Shown here one piece after another: positions 33,733-48,031 of a stretch of 64,000 nucleotides of DNA. The notes below the pieces were generated by a model that ran no database searches, had not been told where the DNA came from, and saw only the letters and a program-made list of their open reading frames with translations. The position numbers were made by a program, and so were the translations under genes. Origin of the DNA: Adenophora triphylla var. japonica (lineage: Eukaryota > Streptophyta > Magnoliopsida > Asterales > Campanulaceae); assembly GCA_022495995.1 (NCBI GenBank), contig JAFEMH010002561.1:2501-66500 (forward strand), in the 5' to 3' direction. The first letter of the stretch is position 1. The number at the start of each line of letters is the position of its first letter.

Positions 33733-33771
33733 GTGTTTTATCCCCCGTCGGTGACCGACGGGTTACTCACT
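33733..33771 (+). mobile_element. Helitron 3' terminus after the helicase remnant
   Basis: The hairpin CCCGTCGG-TGA-CCGACGGG is followed by TTACTCA and CTAG, then T. It resembles the array terminus at 32800-32831 in hairpin core (CCCGTCG), spacing and CTRR end, which suggests one family. Confidence 0.85.
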
Positions 33772-33977
33772 AGTAATCTTAAAAGTAAAAAAATCGTATC
33801 CTATTATATAAATAAAAACAAAGAAAAAAAAAAGAGGAGCTAATAAACATAAGTGAAAATGAGAGGAAAAAAAAAAGGCGTACGTGGGTAACGCACGCTT
33901 TTAAGCGAGACGTGGGGCATCCACACGCCGCGACTATTCGTAGTTTGATCAGCGCTATTTTTAGGTGAAAGAAAGAA

Positions 33978-36952
33978 ATGGGTCAGGCATTTCGTCGAGC
34001 ATCTGGAAGGATCCGAACCCCCGCCGCAGATCCCACGCCGTCTCCTTCACCGTCCTATCAGTTCAAGAAAACCGTCGATCGAGGACAACCGGTGGTTCCC
34101 CTCGATGAGGTTCCCGGTGGCGGTTCTAGTTCAGGTGAGTAGAATTTTGAGCTCAATTGGTATTGTTGTTGTTTAGTCCATGGAATTTTTGTTTTTAAAT
34201 CATGTAATTTATGATTGGGTATGAATGTGTGAAATCAATACAGGTTAATGTGTTTTAGAATTTTTGTAAATTAGGGGTTTTTCCCCCAGTAAATTGTTCA
34301 TTTGTTATGTGATATCGCATTAGTACCTTAAGTATGTTGACTTGTTATGATGGGGAGGTTACAAATGTAGTGATTCCGGTTTTCCCTTAATTGTGCATTG
34401 TTGGGTTAATAGGATGGAGTGGGAGAGATAGAGAAAGAATGAATTGTGGTGAGGTTTAAGTAATTGGTTTTATCATAATCTAAGTTCCACTAAGTCCTTC
34501 TTTGGTACAAATGAGGCCTAATCCCTTTCCATGGGGTATACACTATCTTGGAATGAAATTTGTACTGCAAGCATTATGGAGTGATAATCATTGCATACTA
34601 AACTAGCATTAAGAGTGTACCTCTCTGAAAATTTATTATTTAAGACCGAGTTTCTGAAGTGGAAACAAGGCATGAATAGAACTTGATGCTACAATTTTTT
34701 TTTTGTGTGAAGGTAGATTCAGTAAAATTAGGCATGCCCCATTTTTAAGTGACATCTTTCAGTGACACATCTGAAAAAGTAAAAGTAGGATTCTTTTGTG
34801 TGAAATAGAAACATGGTATATGCTCCTTCCATTATACTCAAAAAGCTGTACCTTCATTACAGCAATGTTCTTTTCAAATAATTTTGTTTAGAATATTATA
34901 TGCACCGTATATAAATGGAGAGGGACTTTTGAGTTATTTTAGCCACTCTCCTTGTCTTAAAACTTGTATAACTATTATGTCAATTACTTCTCCCTCTAAC
35001 CTGTATTGTATAGAAAAATTAGTAAACGTTTCACTTCTTGAACCGTGAAACAATATATAAATGTGTATATTATTCGCTTACACTTAGTGTGTGTCACAGT
35101 CACTTGTGCATATAATTCCCATTAAGTTCCACCTTATCCCTGTGTGCAAGAAAACTAGCATATGATTCTCCACAAATTAGTTCATTCATGTGGTTAACCC
35201 ATTCAGTATTTACCTATCCTTTAAATATATTGACTTTTCAAATGGAGAGTCCTCTAGTGAGGGAGACAGTGGTTATCGTTCTGAGACAGATGATATATGT
35301 CTTTTAATGCCGGTGGTGACATTGTTGCTAGAAATATTATTTCTTATCTCTAGTGTCGTGGTACTATTAAATATCGTGGTTGAAGCATAAGAGCTAACCG
35401 AGTATTGGTATGCTCTATTTATTAGAAGCTATGTCGAACTGCTTTGCATAAAGTATACTAACTCCTGGTTCTGATTCTGCTTTGTTTCTTATTATAGAAG
35501 GTGAATCAAAGAAGACTTTTGAGAATGTCCTTGAAGAAAAAGATCCTCAATTTGATGCCATGCTGAATAAAATGGTGGGTAGAATTCAAACAAAGCCTGG
35601 CGGGAAACTTGAGATGGGTGAGGTGAGTTCACAACAGTTGTTGATGTTTCACTGTTTTTATCTTAGGATTCGATCAGGTATTAGGAAATGTATAACTGCA
35701 TGTTAAATCTGATTTCTAAGTGCTGCTTGCTGAAGTCTTGAGTGGAATGTAACACCTTTGTGCGGTTATTCATTATCGTACTTTGTGGTTTATCACTTGC
35801 CTCAACAGGATTTCGAGTATTTTCATTCTATTATGCTGTACTAGTACATAGCAATATCTCTCCGGCCTGCAGTGATGCATGGTTAATACTAGTTGAGGCA
35901 AGTGAATTTTCTTGTGCATTCTGTCTATGCATGAACGCATTCAATATTCCGGGGTATTTAAAGGAGGAATCTGTCCTGCTCGGGAAGATAGCTAATGAGT
36001 TTTATGCTGTACAGCTTTATGGAATTTTATACCCTTTTCTGCATTAAAATTGGAGCTTCTTTCTCCAAGGAAAAACTTCCTCAATGATCTACTGGTTCAT
36101 CAATTGTTGACTAATGTATCTTACTATTATGAGCATACGATTATTGTTTCTTTATTTGTGCTTGCACGAGCCTTAGAATATCTCCTGCCAGAGCTGAAGC
36201 CTAGGAATAGATGCATTTAGGTCCAAAATTTTAGGTAGCCTAAAGAAAGAATGCCCAAGTCAATTTTTCATGTCTCTTTTTTTTTTTTTTACATAAATAG
36301 GTTACTAGTACTCCCTCCGTCCCAAAATACTTGTGGTTTTAGGATTTTTCACAAATATAAAGAAAAGCAATCAATACATATCAAATAGACTAAATTACCC
36401 TTTGAATAATTCAAGTACCTAGGCAATTAAATGTTTTACAATGCCAACTACCTAATCATAAATAAGGGTAGTTTAGGCAAAATGTGTCAATGTTTTATGG
36501 AAAACTACGAAACTGCAAGTATTTTGGGACAAAAAATCTCTCAAAGAACTGCAAGTATTTTGGGACGGAGGGAGTATCTCTAGATCACATTATATAAGTC
36601 ATTTTTTTGTTTTATTGCTTACAGATTTGGTCTATTCTTGATGCTCAGATTCCTGTTACTGCAGGCCTTGGTAGTAGAAAATTATAAGAGACCCTTGCCT
36701 AAACTGAGAAACACAACACTTGACTCCAGCAGATATGAAGACACGCCCACTCCTCAAGGGACCCTGAATGTGAAGCAGTTACGCCACCTCTTCCTTCTAC
36801 ATGAAGGCAAGGCGGAGGACCTAAGTGGGCCCATGAACATCCACCAAATTGCAGAGAAGTTTCGAGTAGATGTAACCCAGATTCAGAAGATTGTTCAATC
36901 CCTTTCATTGCCTCCAGAAGACAATAGCAGGCAGAAAAAGAATCCTCAATGA
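33978..36952 (+). CDS. NDUFAF4-like mitochondrial complex I assembly factor homologue
   Basis: Exons are 33978-34134, 35498-35622 and 36665-36952, joined in frame for a 189-residue protein starting MGQAFRRASGRIRTP. All introns are GT-AG. The second exon has tandem acceptors (TAGAAG), so isoforms with or without one Glu are possible. The N-terminus is Arg-rich and Pro/Ser-rich, compatible with an organelle-targeted or myristoylated start. The C-terminal part (TLNVKQLRHLFLLHEGKAED, then MNIHQIAEKFRVDVTQIQKI and VQSLSLPPED) resembles the NDUFAF4 family (UPF0240), which acts in early mitochondrial complex I assembly. That link rests on remembered family pattern and is moderate. A Stowaway MITE lies in intron 2. 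The gene converges on the carrier gene downstream. Confidence 0.82.
36309..36576. mobile_element. Stowaway MITE in intron 2 of the NDUFAF4-like gene
   Basis: TACTCCCTCCGTCCCAAAAT at the left and TTTTGGGACGGAGGGAGTA at the right, with TA ends; 268 bp. The right terminal motif is partly duplicated just inside (about 36510-36530). Confidence 0.92.
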
Positions 36953-37739
36953 CGACAAAGATTTTGTTCTCTTTTCCTTTACGGATTGCAGCGTCAAGGA
37001 CGGATACTACAGAATGATTATTTTTTCAATCTTGTTGCGAGAGTTGCATGGATATAGTTAGTCTATAAGCTCGTAAAAGAGACCTCAGATGCAATCATGG
37101 TTCATAAAGAAGCTTTTTCATGGGCGCCTGAACTTGAAAACTTGTGCTTATGCGTAGAAGTTTCTGTCCTTGAAATTTGGTTGGTAGTTTCATAACATGT
37201 GTTTGTGTAGGTCCCCAGTCAGAGATTCGTAAAGCCCAGTTAAGTCCACGCGCAGCTAGTCCCCCATATGAGGGATTTAGTTCCTGGTTGTTCTGTAACA
37301 ATTTATCAGAGTATGTTCTGTTTTTGGTTGCACTTCAAAACATTGAAAAGTCAATTGCAACGCGTATTTCGGATCAGAGGGAGCAATTCTTTTAGCTTGT
37401 GTAGAAAGTTGTCGACAATGAAGAAGCTGCTGTGTTAGAAACCTTACAACAACAAAGAAACACAAAGCAAGTTTTCCAGATATACTAATTCAGTCAATTG
37501 AAATGTGCCCATCCGAAATGAGTCTAGAAGTACACTTCAAAATCCTCTGGACTTTTAAAAAATCAAAAATTTTACCCTTAAATTTTATCTTCATGCTACT
37601 CTACAACTACCAAAACTGTGGGATGTAAAAATTACAGAAATGTAAAGAATTTTAGCCTTTTTTCTTTAAGATTGGCTTTACTAGATCGTTAAACGAAGAA
37701 TGTGCTAGAAAAGAAAAAGGAAAAAAAACAGTGGTTTGA
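36953..37739. other. Convergent intergenic region and 3' UTRs
   Basis: It lies between the stop of the plus-strand gene (36952) and the stop of the minus-strand carrier gene (37740). Short frames here are not conserved-looking. It presumably holds both 3' UTRs; no clear AATAAA dominates. Confidence 0.5.
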
Positions 37740-40700
37740 TCAAGTCAAAATGGACTCTACCCAATCTGAAGTATATTCGTAGGCGACAAATGTAACAGCA
37801 CCAGCCGGTGCAGCTTTGACAATTGACGGTACAATGCCCTTGTATAGACCAGCCCAACCCTCGTTCTGTATAATTCTGTAAAGGGCGTCGTACATATTTT
37901 TATAAGCACGGTGTTCAACTCGAGCTCCATATCTGGGATGCCTTTGTAAACCTTCAATCTGTAAAACAAAATTTTACCAAGGATTATTAAGCAAGGATAT
38001 TAACTAGTATAGGCATGAACCAAAGATGTTTCAAGAAGTCCAGATCTTCTGCACCACTTTGTGTATAACGCTCTGTACTGCTAGTGATCAAACGGTTCAT
38101 GATCGTAAGGCCTAACAATATCGTGATGTCATCCAAACATGTAAATCGTTTGATCAATTGTGGAACACAAAGTTGTACAGAAGATATGAACTCTGTTTCA
38201 AGGTGCACAATTGGTATCTGCTAGCGCTTATATCCAAGAGAATTTTTTGGACTGCTCAAAACGGGATTTTTTTTTTTTCATTTTAGCAAGAGCTATAGGG
38301 CTTATTTTCCCTTTTTTGGATTATTTTTATCTATCATAAAAATATTGTTCCAATTGGACTTGCTTTTGGTTCGTTTAGTAACAATGCTCAGCCCCAGTTA
38401 CTATACAGAGCTGGGAAGGAAACGGTCATAGGGATCAAAACGCTCCTGATTGGTATTGGTCAATTGTTCTTTCTAAAACATGCTACTTTCGGAGAAAGTC
38501 GACTAGGCTAAGAGGATATGTTATTTTAAAGTACTCCCTCAGGCCTTAATTATAAGCAAAACTGACTACTTTCATTTTCACACAGATTAAGAAAGTTAGT
38601 TAAACTAGTTTAAGTATCTTGATTTTGTAACAAAAATGGTTATAACTACTAAAATATCCTCATATTAAATGCCTAGAAAATGTGCATTATCTTTGATAAT
38701 GGAGAATTGATTAGGGGTATTTTAGAATTTTTTTTTTTTTTTAAAGTATTGAATACACTTGCATTTTATGATTATTGTTTATATTCAAGGCCACCAAAAT
38801 ATGGTACTCCGTCCGTCCCAAAATGAATGACCAGAGATTTTCAAAATTTGCTCTTGATCAAGAGAAAATTTTGAAAATTTTTGGTCATTCATTTTGGGAC
38901 ATATGTAGTACATTTTTCTTATAAACAAGGCCGGAGGGAGTAGTTTCCTTTATTTTTTAAAATTCTTTTTATTAATAATAAAATTGTTGTTCTTTTTTGA
39001 GGATTCTCAAAATGTTTCTACTTAAACGACATGATGTCATTTGCATAAGTAATCCCCGATTTTCAATTACCTGGAACCTCTTCTTGACCACATCAAGAGG
39101 ATGACAGACAGCTTTAGCTGTTGACCCAGCAGCCAATCCACAGAGGAAAAGTTGGAAGCTCGAAATGGTTTCTTCGGCTTGTGTTCCGTTAATAGACCGC
39201 CGTTGGTTCCAACCCTTGGAGGAAATTCAAAAAGCCATATAAGACCTTGAGAGAAGCATCATTTTTATTAAACAAACCAGAAGTATATTAGCATCTTTTG
39301 GAGCTCTGTCTCTTTCTTTCTCATTCTTTTCTTTCCTGTTTTGTCCTCGGGAGGTTTTGAAGCCTCAACTCATACTGTAGAAATAGTACTCCCTTTGTCC
39401 TGAAATGATCTTCCTACCCTTTGTCCTGAAATGATCTTCCTACTTCTTTTGTCGTTAAGGCGAAGGTATTTTGAGCAAATAATTTTAGGTTGATTTAATT
39501 ATCCAAATGAACATCTAAAAATTGTTATCGATAGTATTATAATGGCGTATCGATAACAAGTTTTAAATTTTCATTAGAATAATTGAATCAACCTAAAATC
39601 TAAAATTATTGCTCAAAGTACCTTCGTGTTAAATACAAAAAAAGTGGAAAATCATTTCGGGACGGAGGGAGTACTCACGAAATATAGCTACTTCAAGACA
39701 TAGAATCTACTTTTCATTTCAGATCATATGAGCCAAGGGCCCACGCATAAGATAAAGAGAAACTCCCTCTCCATCTTAATACCGCAATCGACTTGTCAAA
39801 CCATTTAAGGAAAGTGCTTTACTTGTTTATACATTCCTTGTACCACAGTGAAATTACAATAAGACTATTTCCTTATTCAGAAATGAGACACTTATTTTGG
39901 CAAATAGAAAAACGAGACACTTATTATGGGATCGAGGGAGTATTAACCACTATCATGTAAAATCTAGAACCCACCAGTTTTATTCACGAATTTGCCAACT
40001 ATATCAACTTGTGCTGATAGAATTTTAGTTCATTCATAATCCCAAATGAGTCGGTAACTTTTTTCTGTGGTCATTCTCATTTATTCAAGTTGCTAAACCT
40101 TCCGGAATATAGTTTTGAAGAAAAAAAGGATGTTTAGCCAGTTAATTGCACAAGCATATTTATACTGTGTACAAAAACAAGCTACGAAACATCAATGAAC
40201 CTCCGTTAATTCAAATTGGTGTGCATGAATGAACAACTGTCATGTCATCTGATACCCAAATTACTCCAAGTATCTTACATCTTCAGAAAGCTTAATGATG
40301 GGACAGAAAATGTATTGTACTCCGTTCGTCCCATAATAAAAGCCGCACTTTTCTTTTTGGTCCGTCCCAAAATATATGTCGTGTTCCTAAATAAGGAAAG
40401 AGTAGTGCAATTTTTCAAGTGTAAGGAATGTACAAACACGTATATAACATTCTTTAAAAACGTTGACAAGCCCAATGCGATATTTATTATGGGACGGGGG
40501 AAGTACATGGCCATTAAAACAACTTAATTCAAGCGCGTCAATTAACAATAAAAGTAACATCAGGGCAATGGGGCTTCACTAGAAATTTCTCCTCACACAC
40601 TTTCCCAAGAAAAATGAAAATTCAAGGTTATTGCACATCATAGACAGGGAAGCCAATGTAGAAAAAGACATACCATAGTCCAGCGCTTAAAGGTATCATA

Positions 40701-43700
40701 TGTTCCAAACTGCAGGCCAGCATAAGGAATAATCTCAACCAATGTAGGAGAAAGTCCAGCATACAATCCTTGAAAACCACGAGTTCTGACGATATCAAGA
40801 AAAGCAGACCTCATGTTGGGATACACCTGAATGCAGGTAAACCCGTCTTTTCTCAGTCATAGCAAAGGTTTCACCTTATGCAAGTTGAGGTATTGTGGAA
40901 AATGCAAAAAAATTAACTTTGTCTCAATTTATTACACATTCAAATTATGCTTGTTTTTCTCTTACGCAGCTGTTTCATAATTCATGGTGTATTTATGAGC
41001 ATTTTGGTTGATGTGTAACTGAACCGGAGCAGCGAGATAATTTAATTTGGGGAAGGTTAAAACAAAATTAAACTCTCATTTTCATTGCTCTCTGTGAAAA
41101 TGATTATGATAATTAAGCTATTAACTAGCACCACCAATCCACTAACAATTGATAAATTCATATGTAATGGTCTAGTTCTTTTACACCCTACAGTGGTAGA
41201 GGCTATATAGAAGGCAATGTAGAGAGAGGCTATTCTTACTTTTTCTCCCAAAAGTATAAACTGGTATGCATCAGCTTAGGTTATATCCAAAAGTTTGAAC
41301 ACTTGTTGAGTAAAACTATTTCCAAAAGTTTCAACAATTATTGGGGGGGGGGGGATGTTGATGGTGATATGACTTAAAAATGAAATGGGAAATAGAAATT
41401 TTTCTATGGTAGGAAGATAACAAATTACTGACGACCTATTTCAATTGTTCTGGAGGGTAGGAGTAATTTGGAACATTACGTCTCTAGTTACTAAGTCAAG
41501 TAGTAGTACGAAATGAAAGCAATTTTCAACAGATACACTGCAGCAAGAGTGACCAAGAACGACCTAAACAGTAAATACTCTGCAACAATTAAGCCTCACC
41601 CTTGAATAATGAGGTATATCACTTCAAGTAGAAAAAGATGATAATAACAGACAGAAGATTAATGACCTGAGATTAGATATTGAGGGTGATTTCCTACAGG
41701 ATTGGTCAACAATGATTCATATTCAAAATCTAATGATGTCTAAGGTTGTGGTCTGCGTGAGTCACAGAATGTCACAACAATCACAAAGATCAGGTATAAG
41801 AACAAGATCGTAAAGACAATCTTGTAAGGACCTTAGTTATGAGCATTGGGAGGCAAGCATCAAAAAGCCAGTTATAGGGCGCTTATGCGTATTTGTGGGT
41901 GTGCATGATTCGGATGATAATAACTTGTAAAGAAATATAATCAACTGAAATTACTACTCCTTTCGTGTAAACAGATGGCGTGTGTACTCCTTTTTGAGCT
42001 GTCCCATAGAAGAGTAATATTCCCTTTTTTGGCCGTCCGTTTTACAGATAAGTGACTTAACTAACCTTTATTTTCAGCCTACTCTGAATTCAAATGTTTT
42101 GAGGGGAATTTAGAGAATCAATCAACTGTCAACCCATTGTCTTCATATTTGGTAAATTGTTACTCTTCTAGCGGGGCGGAGATAAGATTTCTTTTTTAAA
42201 GAGTGAAAATTCTTGAGACACAAGGTTTTAGGCATAATTCAACACGTGCAAATTTATTCAAAGCTATCAAAGACATGAAAACCTGAGGGAAAAAAAAAAG
42301 ATGACTCCTACCTTTGGCTCTCCTTGTGAGGCTAAAATGGTTCTAAGAAGATCAAAGGGATATGATCCAACTGTGGCAGCACACCCTGCTAATGCTCCAC
42401 TGATAAAAGAAAGGTATGGACTTAAATGAATGTGATCTTCTGCATCATAGAGAAACAAGCAGTAGATGAGCATGAGAGGCAACAAACTTAAAAGCAAATT
42501 AACGTATATGAAAAAATAACAAAAATAAATATCATGTCAATCTACAAAACTCTGTTTTACTCAGAAACATTTTCCAAGTTTCGTCTACCTTATACCAAGT
42601 AAATAAGGTTAGACACATTTCAAACTCAAAGTTGACTGTAGTACATAAAAGTTTATACTAGACTCGTAAGAGTAGAACCACCTCAACCTAAAAGAGAGCG
42701 CCTTCAACCATTTTGGATGTCATAAGAAGATAATATGAAGTACTCCCTCGGTCCCGGAAAGTTTGTCCCACTTTGACTTTCATGGTCAACCTAATGAAAT
42801 TTTGACCACAACTTATGAAAATTTAGGTATCCCTAAAAAAATTGTTATTAATTCACCATAAGGAATACTATCAATAATAATTTTAATATTGCATAGAGAT
42901 AACTATGTTTTCAAAAATTATGGTCAAAGTTTTATTGAGTTGACCATAAAAGTCAAAGTGGAACAAACTTTCTGGGACAGAGGGAGTAATTTTTTTCTAG
43001 CCAATCATGTGTGGCACCATTTATAGTATTGAGAAATGAAATATGTGTCCAAGTGATTCAACACTACTTGAGGATATTCACCGAGAGACATATTTTCTTA
43101 AAACCTGCATAAAACCATTAGAAGACTCTTATTTCCGGATGAAGTGTAAGTTACAAAGATAATCCTATGAATGAATGACGACTAGAATATGCCTCAAATG
43201 GGGTAACTAATGTGGTGAACCCATAGTCGTTGAAGGCGAAAGGCGAGATGCGGGCGATAGGTTCCAATAAAAGGCGAATGGCAAGGCGGTTGAAAGGCGA
43301 GCAAGACGGTAAAATAGAACCCAAAAAAAAACAAAGTAAAATGTTATATATGTAAAATATATTAAACAAAGCTTAAACATGTTAAGAACAAGAGTTTTGC
43401 ATTAAATAAAGGTCACAATTCCACATATAATAGCAACTTAACAAAATGAAAACACCTCAAAAGTGAGAATTCTAAGACAAAAAAGCACATTTGATATTCA
43501 AATCAGTAAACACGTAGTCAGTCAAAAGCGTGAAAATAAGTGAATTCTAATATATAATTTCAAACGTCTAATTCCATACCTAAAGATGAATATAAGAGAT
43601 AGTTAAAACTTCAAATAACAAAAGGAGACCATAGTAAAGAGAAAAAACAAAGTAAATTAGTAAACATGACAGAATTTGCAAACCCTCCGTTTAAAAATTA

Positions 43701-46700
43701 GAATAAAGCAAGTTATAGGTATTGTTATTGTCGCACCTCTTTGTTGTTGTTCTAAGGGGTCGTTTGTTTTTTCATTTTGCCTCTTATTAAGAGGCAAAGC
43801 TCTGATCCAATAAGAGGTTGAGCCATTCAGCCCTTTTGTTTTTTTTTTTGTTTTAAGCCTTAAAGCCTCTTAATGCCTCTGAATTTTTAAGTGGTAAAAT
43901 TGCCTCTTAATGCCTCTGATTTAAAACCTTCCCAATTTTTTTTATTTTTTTTTTTTAGTTTATGGGTGAGGAATAATATGTTTTGCATTTACGGTTTTTT
44001 TTTATTTTTTTTTTATTTTTTTAAATTTTTTTTAACTGTTTCGTATAATGAATTCGAGATACAAAATCAAACAACTTATCCAATTCGTAATTCGGTTTTC
44101 ATTCTTTGCCTCTTAATCATTCAGCCATTTTCAGAACTGAAATCAGATTTCAGCACTTATCACTTAAAAAAAACAAAAACCCCCTAACTCTTTATTAATC
44201 GCACTTATTTCCTTCTCGTGCATGCCACAAGCTACCTTTATCCCATGTTTTCCCAAAATAACGCATTTTAAGTTGAATATTAAAAATAAAATTACAAAAT
44301 GAACCAGCTTAACGTTACATATATGCCTATTATGACTTTTGACAAAGACAGACTCCTCACGCCTCTTGACATAACCAAGAAAGGCCTTGACTGGGCCAAA
44401 AAAGGGGAATGGCCCACCACAAAACCAAAAGGCGGTCGACCCCTAAAGGCGCCAACAAGGCGAGGCGGGCGAGGGAGGCGCTAGCCTTTCACAACTGTGG
44501 GTGAACCTTAAGTTTGCATCTCAATGAACTAATATGAATCAGTGACACCTAAAATTGCACGGAATAGGATAATTAACTTGTGAACCAATACTAGCTGCGA
44601 ACTTACTACCCCCTTTTACACTTCAAATGTATAGAAAAAAACCTGAACAATCAATGTCTACCACTTCACAATTAGAAATGCCATTATTACACCAATCTTG
44701 ATTTCATTTTTTTAATTCAAAAGATAAAAAACATCAATGAAGAAAATGAGAAAGCACAGAATAGCTCAATTTTAACCTTGATTGCATTTGTTATGTGCAA
44801 GAAAACAATGTGTGTATACTATGGAAAATAAATTCCACCCCCCCCCCAGATAATAAGAAAAAATATAACGCACATAACAGCAAGCAAAAACAGACCAGTT
44901 CTTGAAGATCCAGCAGCAAATGTCTTCACTTTGTGCAACACCGCGAACTGAATAGCAGTATATGGCATAACCATGAGAAGTGCTGGGACATTACCACGCC
45001 AGAAACCCTGTGATGGAGTAGTATGGCAAAGTTAAAGAGCCGCCACAAACATAAAACGACAGAATCATAGAGAAGATAAAATAGGAGAAACGAGTTCTTT
45101 TCTTCCCTCCCTCCTAACCAATTCAATTTGAGTTTTCAAGGGTCAGAAGTCCAATTCGTTTGACTATTAATGCAAAATCGCTGAGCAATTAAGACAAAGA
45201 ATGCTGTCACTGTTAAACAATGCATTGAATATATTTGCAAGAACATAAGGTGGTTGAAGGGTGATGACTTTACCCTCTAACTAGGAACTTAGCTTGCATT
45301 TTTAACATAAATTCCATGAACCAATAATGGTAACCCCACTGTGATAATATCAACTATCTATATGTGTGTATATATATATATATACATTCAATGCATTGTT
45401 TCATGGATATATATATGTACATATCATTAATGGTACACCTTAGAAGTCATCTTGCTGCCACAATGGTGTGAAAATACCCAATGACTTGTAAAACTGAACA
45501 GGAGCAATCAGGCGCAAAGGCCAAAGTTCAGTAAGAGCTGTTACCTACAGTTTGTGCCACATAGGCATGAATAATCCTGTTCTCGTTTCATGACTACCTT
45601 TTAATATAGCAATACAGTTTCTCGTTAAGACATTGTGCCTGCTTAATGAATTTATAAATATATTACTAATTTTCCTGCGATTCATTCTAAGTCCTGAAGT
45701 TAAATTTAAGAGTCACGGTTATCAGTTCATACATTTCCATCAATGACAAGGTTATCAAAATGATAATTATGTCCGAAAAGGGGGTGACTTTGTAAGACAT
45801 AGTTAAATCACTCCACAACACTTCGAGCGGGCCTAGTGATAAAACTGAGGCTTTACAAAGAGTGAGGTCTGATATTCAATCCCTTCCATTGCCCCCATCT
45901 GGGCCAAAATAATGATAACGACATTAATGATGACAACAACAATAAAAATAACAATATGCGTCAGGTGTCTTTGCTCCCAAAAAGAAAATAAAGGAGAAAG
46001 GGTATTGAGTTAAAAAGAACTTACCGGTGTCCCAATCAAGCCCACTTAAGATCCTAAGACCATGTCACTACTTTGTCTCCCAACGCTCTTGATGTCTCAT
46101 ATATATATGCAACTATGGTCTGCATCAACTTCGACCAACTTGATGAAGGCTAACCTATGTGGCAGTCATGGTCGCAAGGGAAAAATCAACAAATTGTTAG
46201 ATCCTTAGTCCCAATAATGTTATAAACCATCCTGGGATTTTCTATTTTGGTTAAGCTAGTCCCAGAATGGTTGCTCACTAGAGACCTTATGGGTATGAAC
46301 TAAGAAAATTCCCTCCATCACTTTAACCCAGGCACAGGCTAACTAATGTGGCCACAAAACAGGAAAGGGAAAAAGAATATCTACCAAATGGTTTTTTCAG
46401 CTTATTGGCCCCTGACAATCCTACAAACCAATCCTGAGATTTATACTTTCACCAACAATATTCGCTTCATTGGCACCTCATGACAGAGGAAGCAACCAGC
46501 CTGCTGTGGTGGGGTAGCCAATATACATTAGAACCTTTACAGATTGTGCACTATAGCATAATGTGCCTGACTTTCTGTTTACTAGTTCTCCAGGAGTTCA
46601 GATAAATTTCAGAATCACAAAGTTATAACTTCCGCTTATCCTTCCAACAACCACACAGGTACAAAAAGATTCTATTTCTATATATTTCTTGCTAACAAAA

Positions 46701-48000
46701 CAAAATAAAACAAAAAACAAAAGGACAATCGCAAGGAACAACCATCAAAGCATGTTAATTCCCTTAAGACTTCCAGGGAGAAGCATTGAACCAAAGATTC
46801 CAGTTTAGAACTCCCTTAAAGGATAGAAATGTTAGGCAAACATGTTTATAGCTAATTGTTTGTCATAAAAATTAAAAGATAAATGATCCGTTGCTTGTCA
46901 ACCTAACAGACCAAGACATCTCATCTCTAGGGAAAATTGTAACCAGCATGAAAACACTGCCACATTGATTCACTTTCACCAGATAAAATTGTAGATATTG
47001 ATAACAACTAGAACTAAGGGAAGCATCACTATCACATTACAAGAGGAGTGATCAATACCCGAAAACCTTCCTCTCTAAATATATCCTTGGATGCTTGTAC
47101 CATTCCAGTGTATTTAGATGGTCCATACACATTCCTGCTAAGCCTTGCCAACCTAGTAGTCGGTTCCAATTGAACCTGCCAAGACATGGGAAAAAGTTGA
47201 CAAATTTAGGAAATGTCCACATGTGTTCAATCATCAAACCCAAAGTTCAAGGGTTCCCAAGAGAAATAAATGAATATATAGCATTTAAGTTCTCTGATCA
47301 TTTTGCGTCACTCCAATATGTGAGAAATTGAAAACTTATAACCACTGCGATCCAGGAAATCTATCCTTTTATCTGAGTGCCACTAATAAGCTGCCTAGCA
47401 AACATATTTTTTCACTTGTATGCCATACTTCTAAAATATTGAACTTTTCTTCATGAAAGAAAGTGTTCTGTCTAACATTCAGCGAAAAATCTCACCCCAT
47501 TTAGGGAACTTTTTCAGTATCAAACACAAGCATCTTCAACATTATTCCTCAAAATACATCCCAAAAATAAAACAAGACAATGAAAACTTTTAGATAATAT
47601 AAGCCAAAGAAGCACATGAGATTGCACCAGCGCATGAGGTTATTGGTTTGAACTTGACGTCTTACAGAAATTGCTCGCCAGTAAGCTTTGAGGTTCTGGA
47701 GACCCCGTCAGAAAACCAAAAAAACTACGATCTCTAAGGAACGCAATCACATCAGTCCACCATTAGTATTTTGTCATCATGTTTCTATACAATGACATGA
47801 TGTCTAGGATTAGCCTCGTAATAGGACAGTAGCGAATATTTATGCCATTGTCCATTAGAAAAAGAAAACAGAGACCAGTTACAACCATGAATAAGTAACC
47901 GAAAGTTTACTGACACAATCTTCACGGGCAGGCAATCAGTTACGAGTGTTGTCTTCCACGTCTTAATATACCATAGTATCTATCTGTACGTGTGTGTTTA

Positions 48001-48031
<31 letters not shown>

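Noticed and set aside
37177..37395. 72-codon frame after the NDUFAF4-like gene
   Set aside because: No domain is recognised; it lies in the expected 3' UTR between convergent genes.
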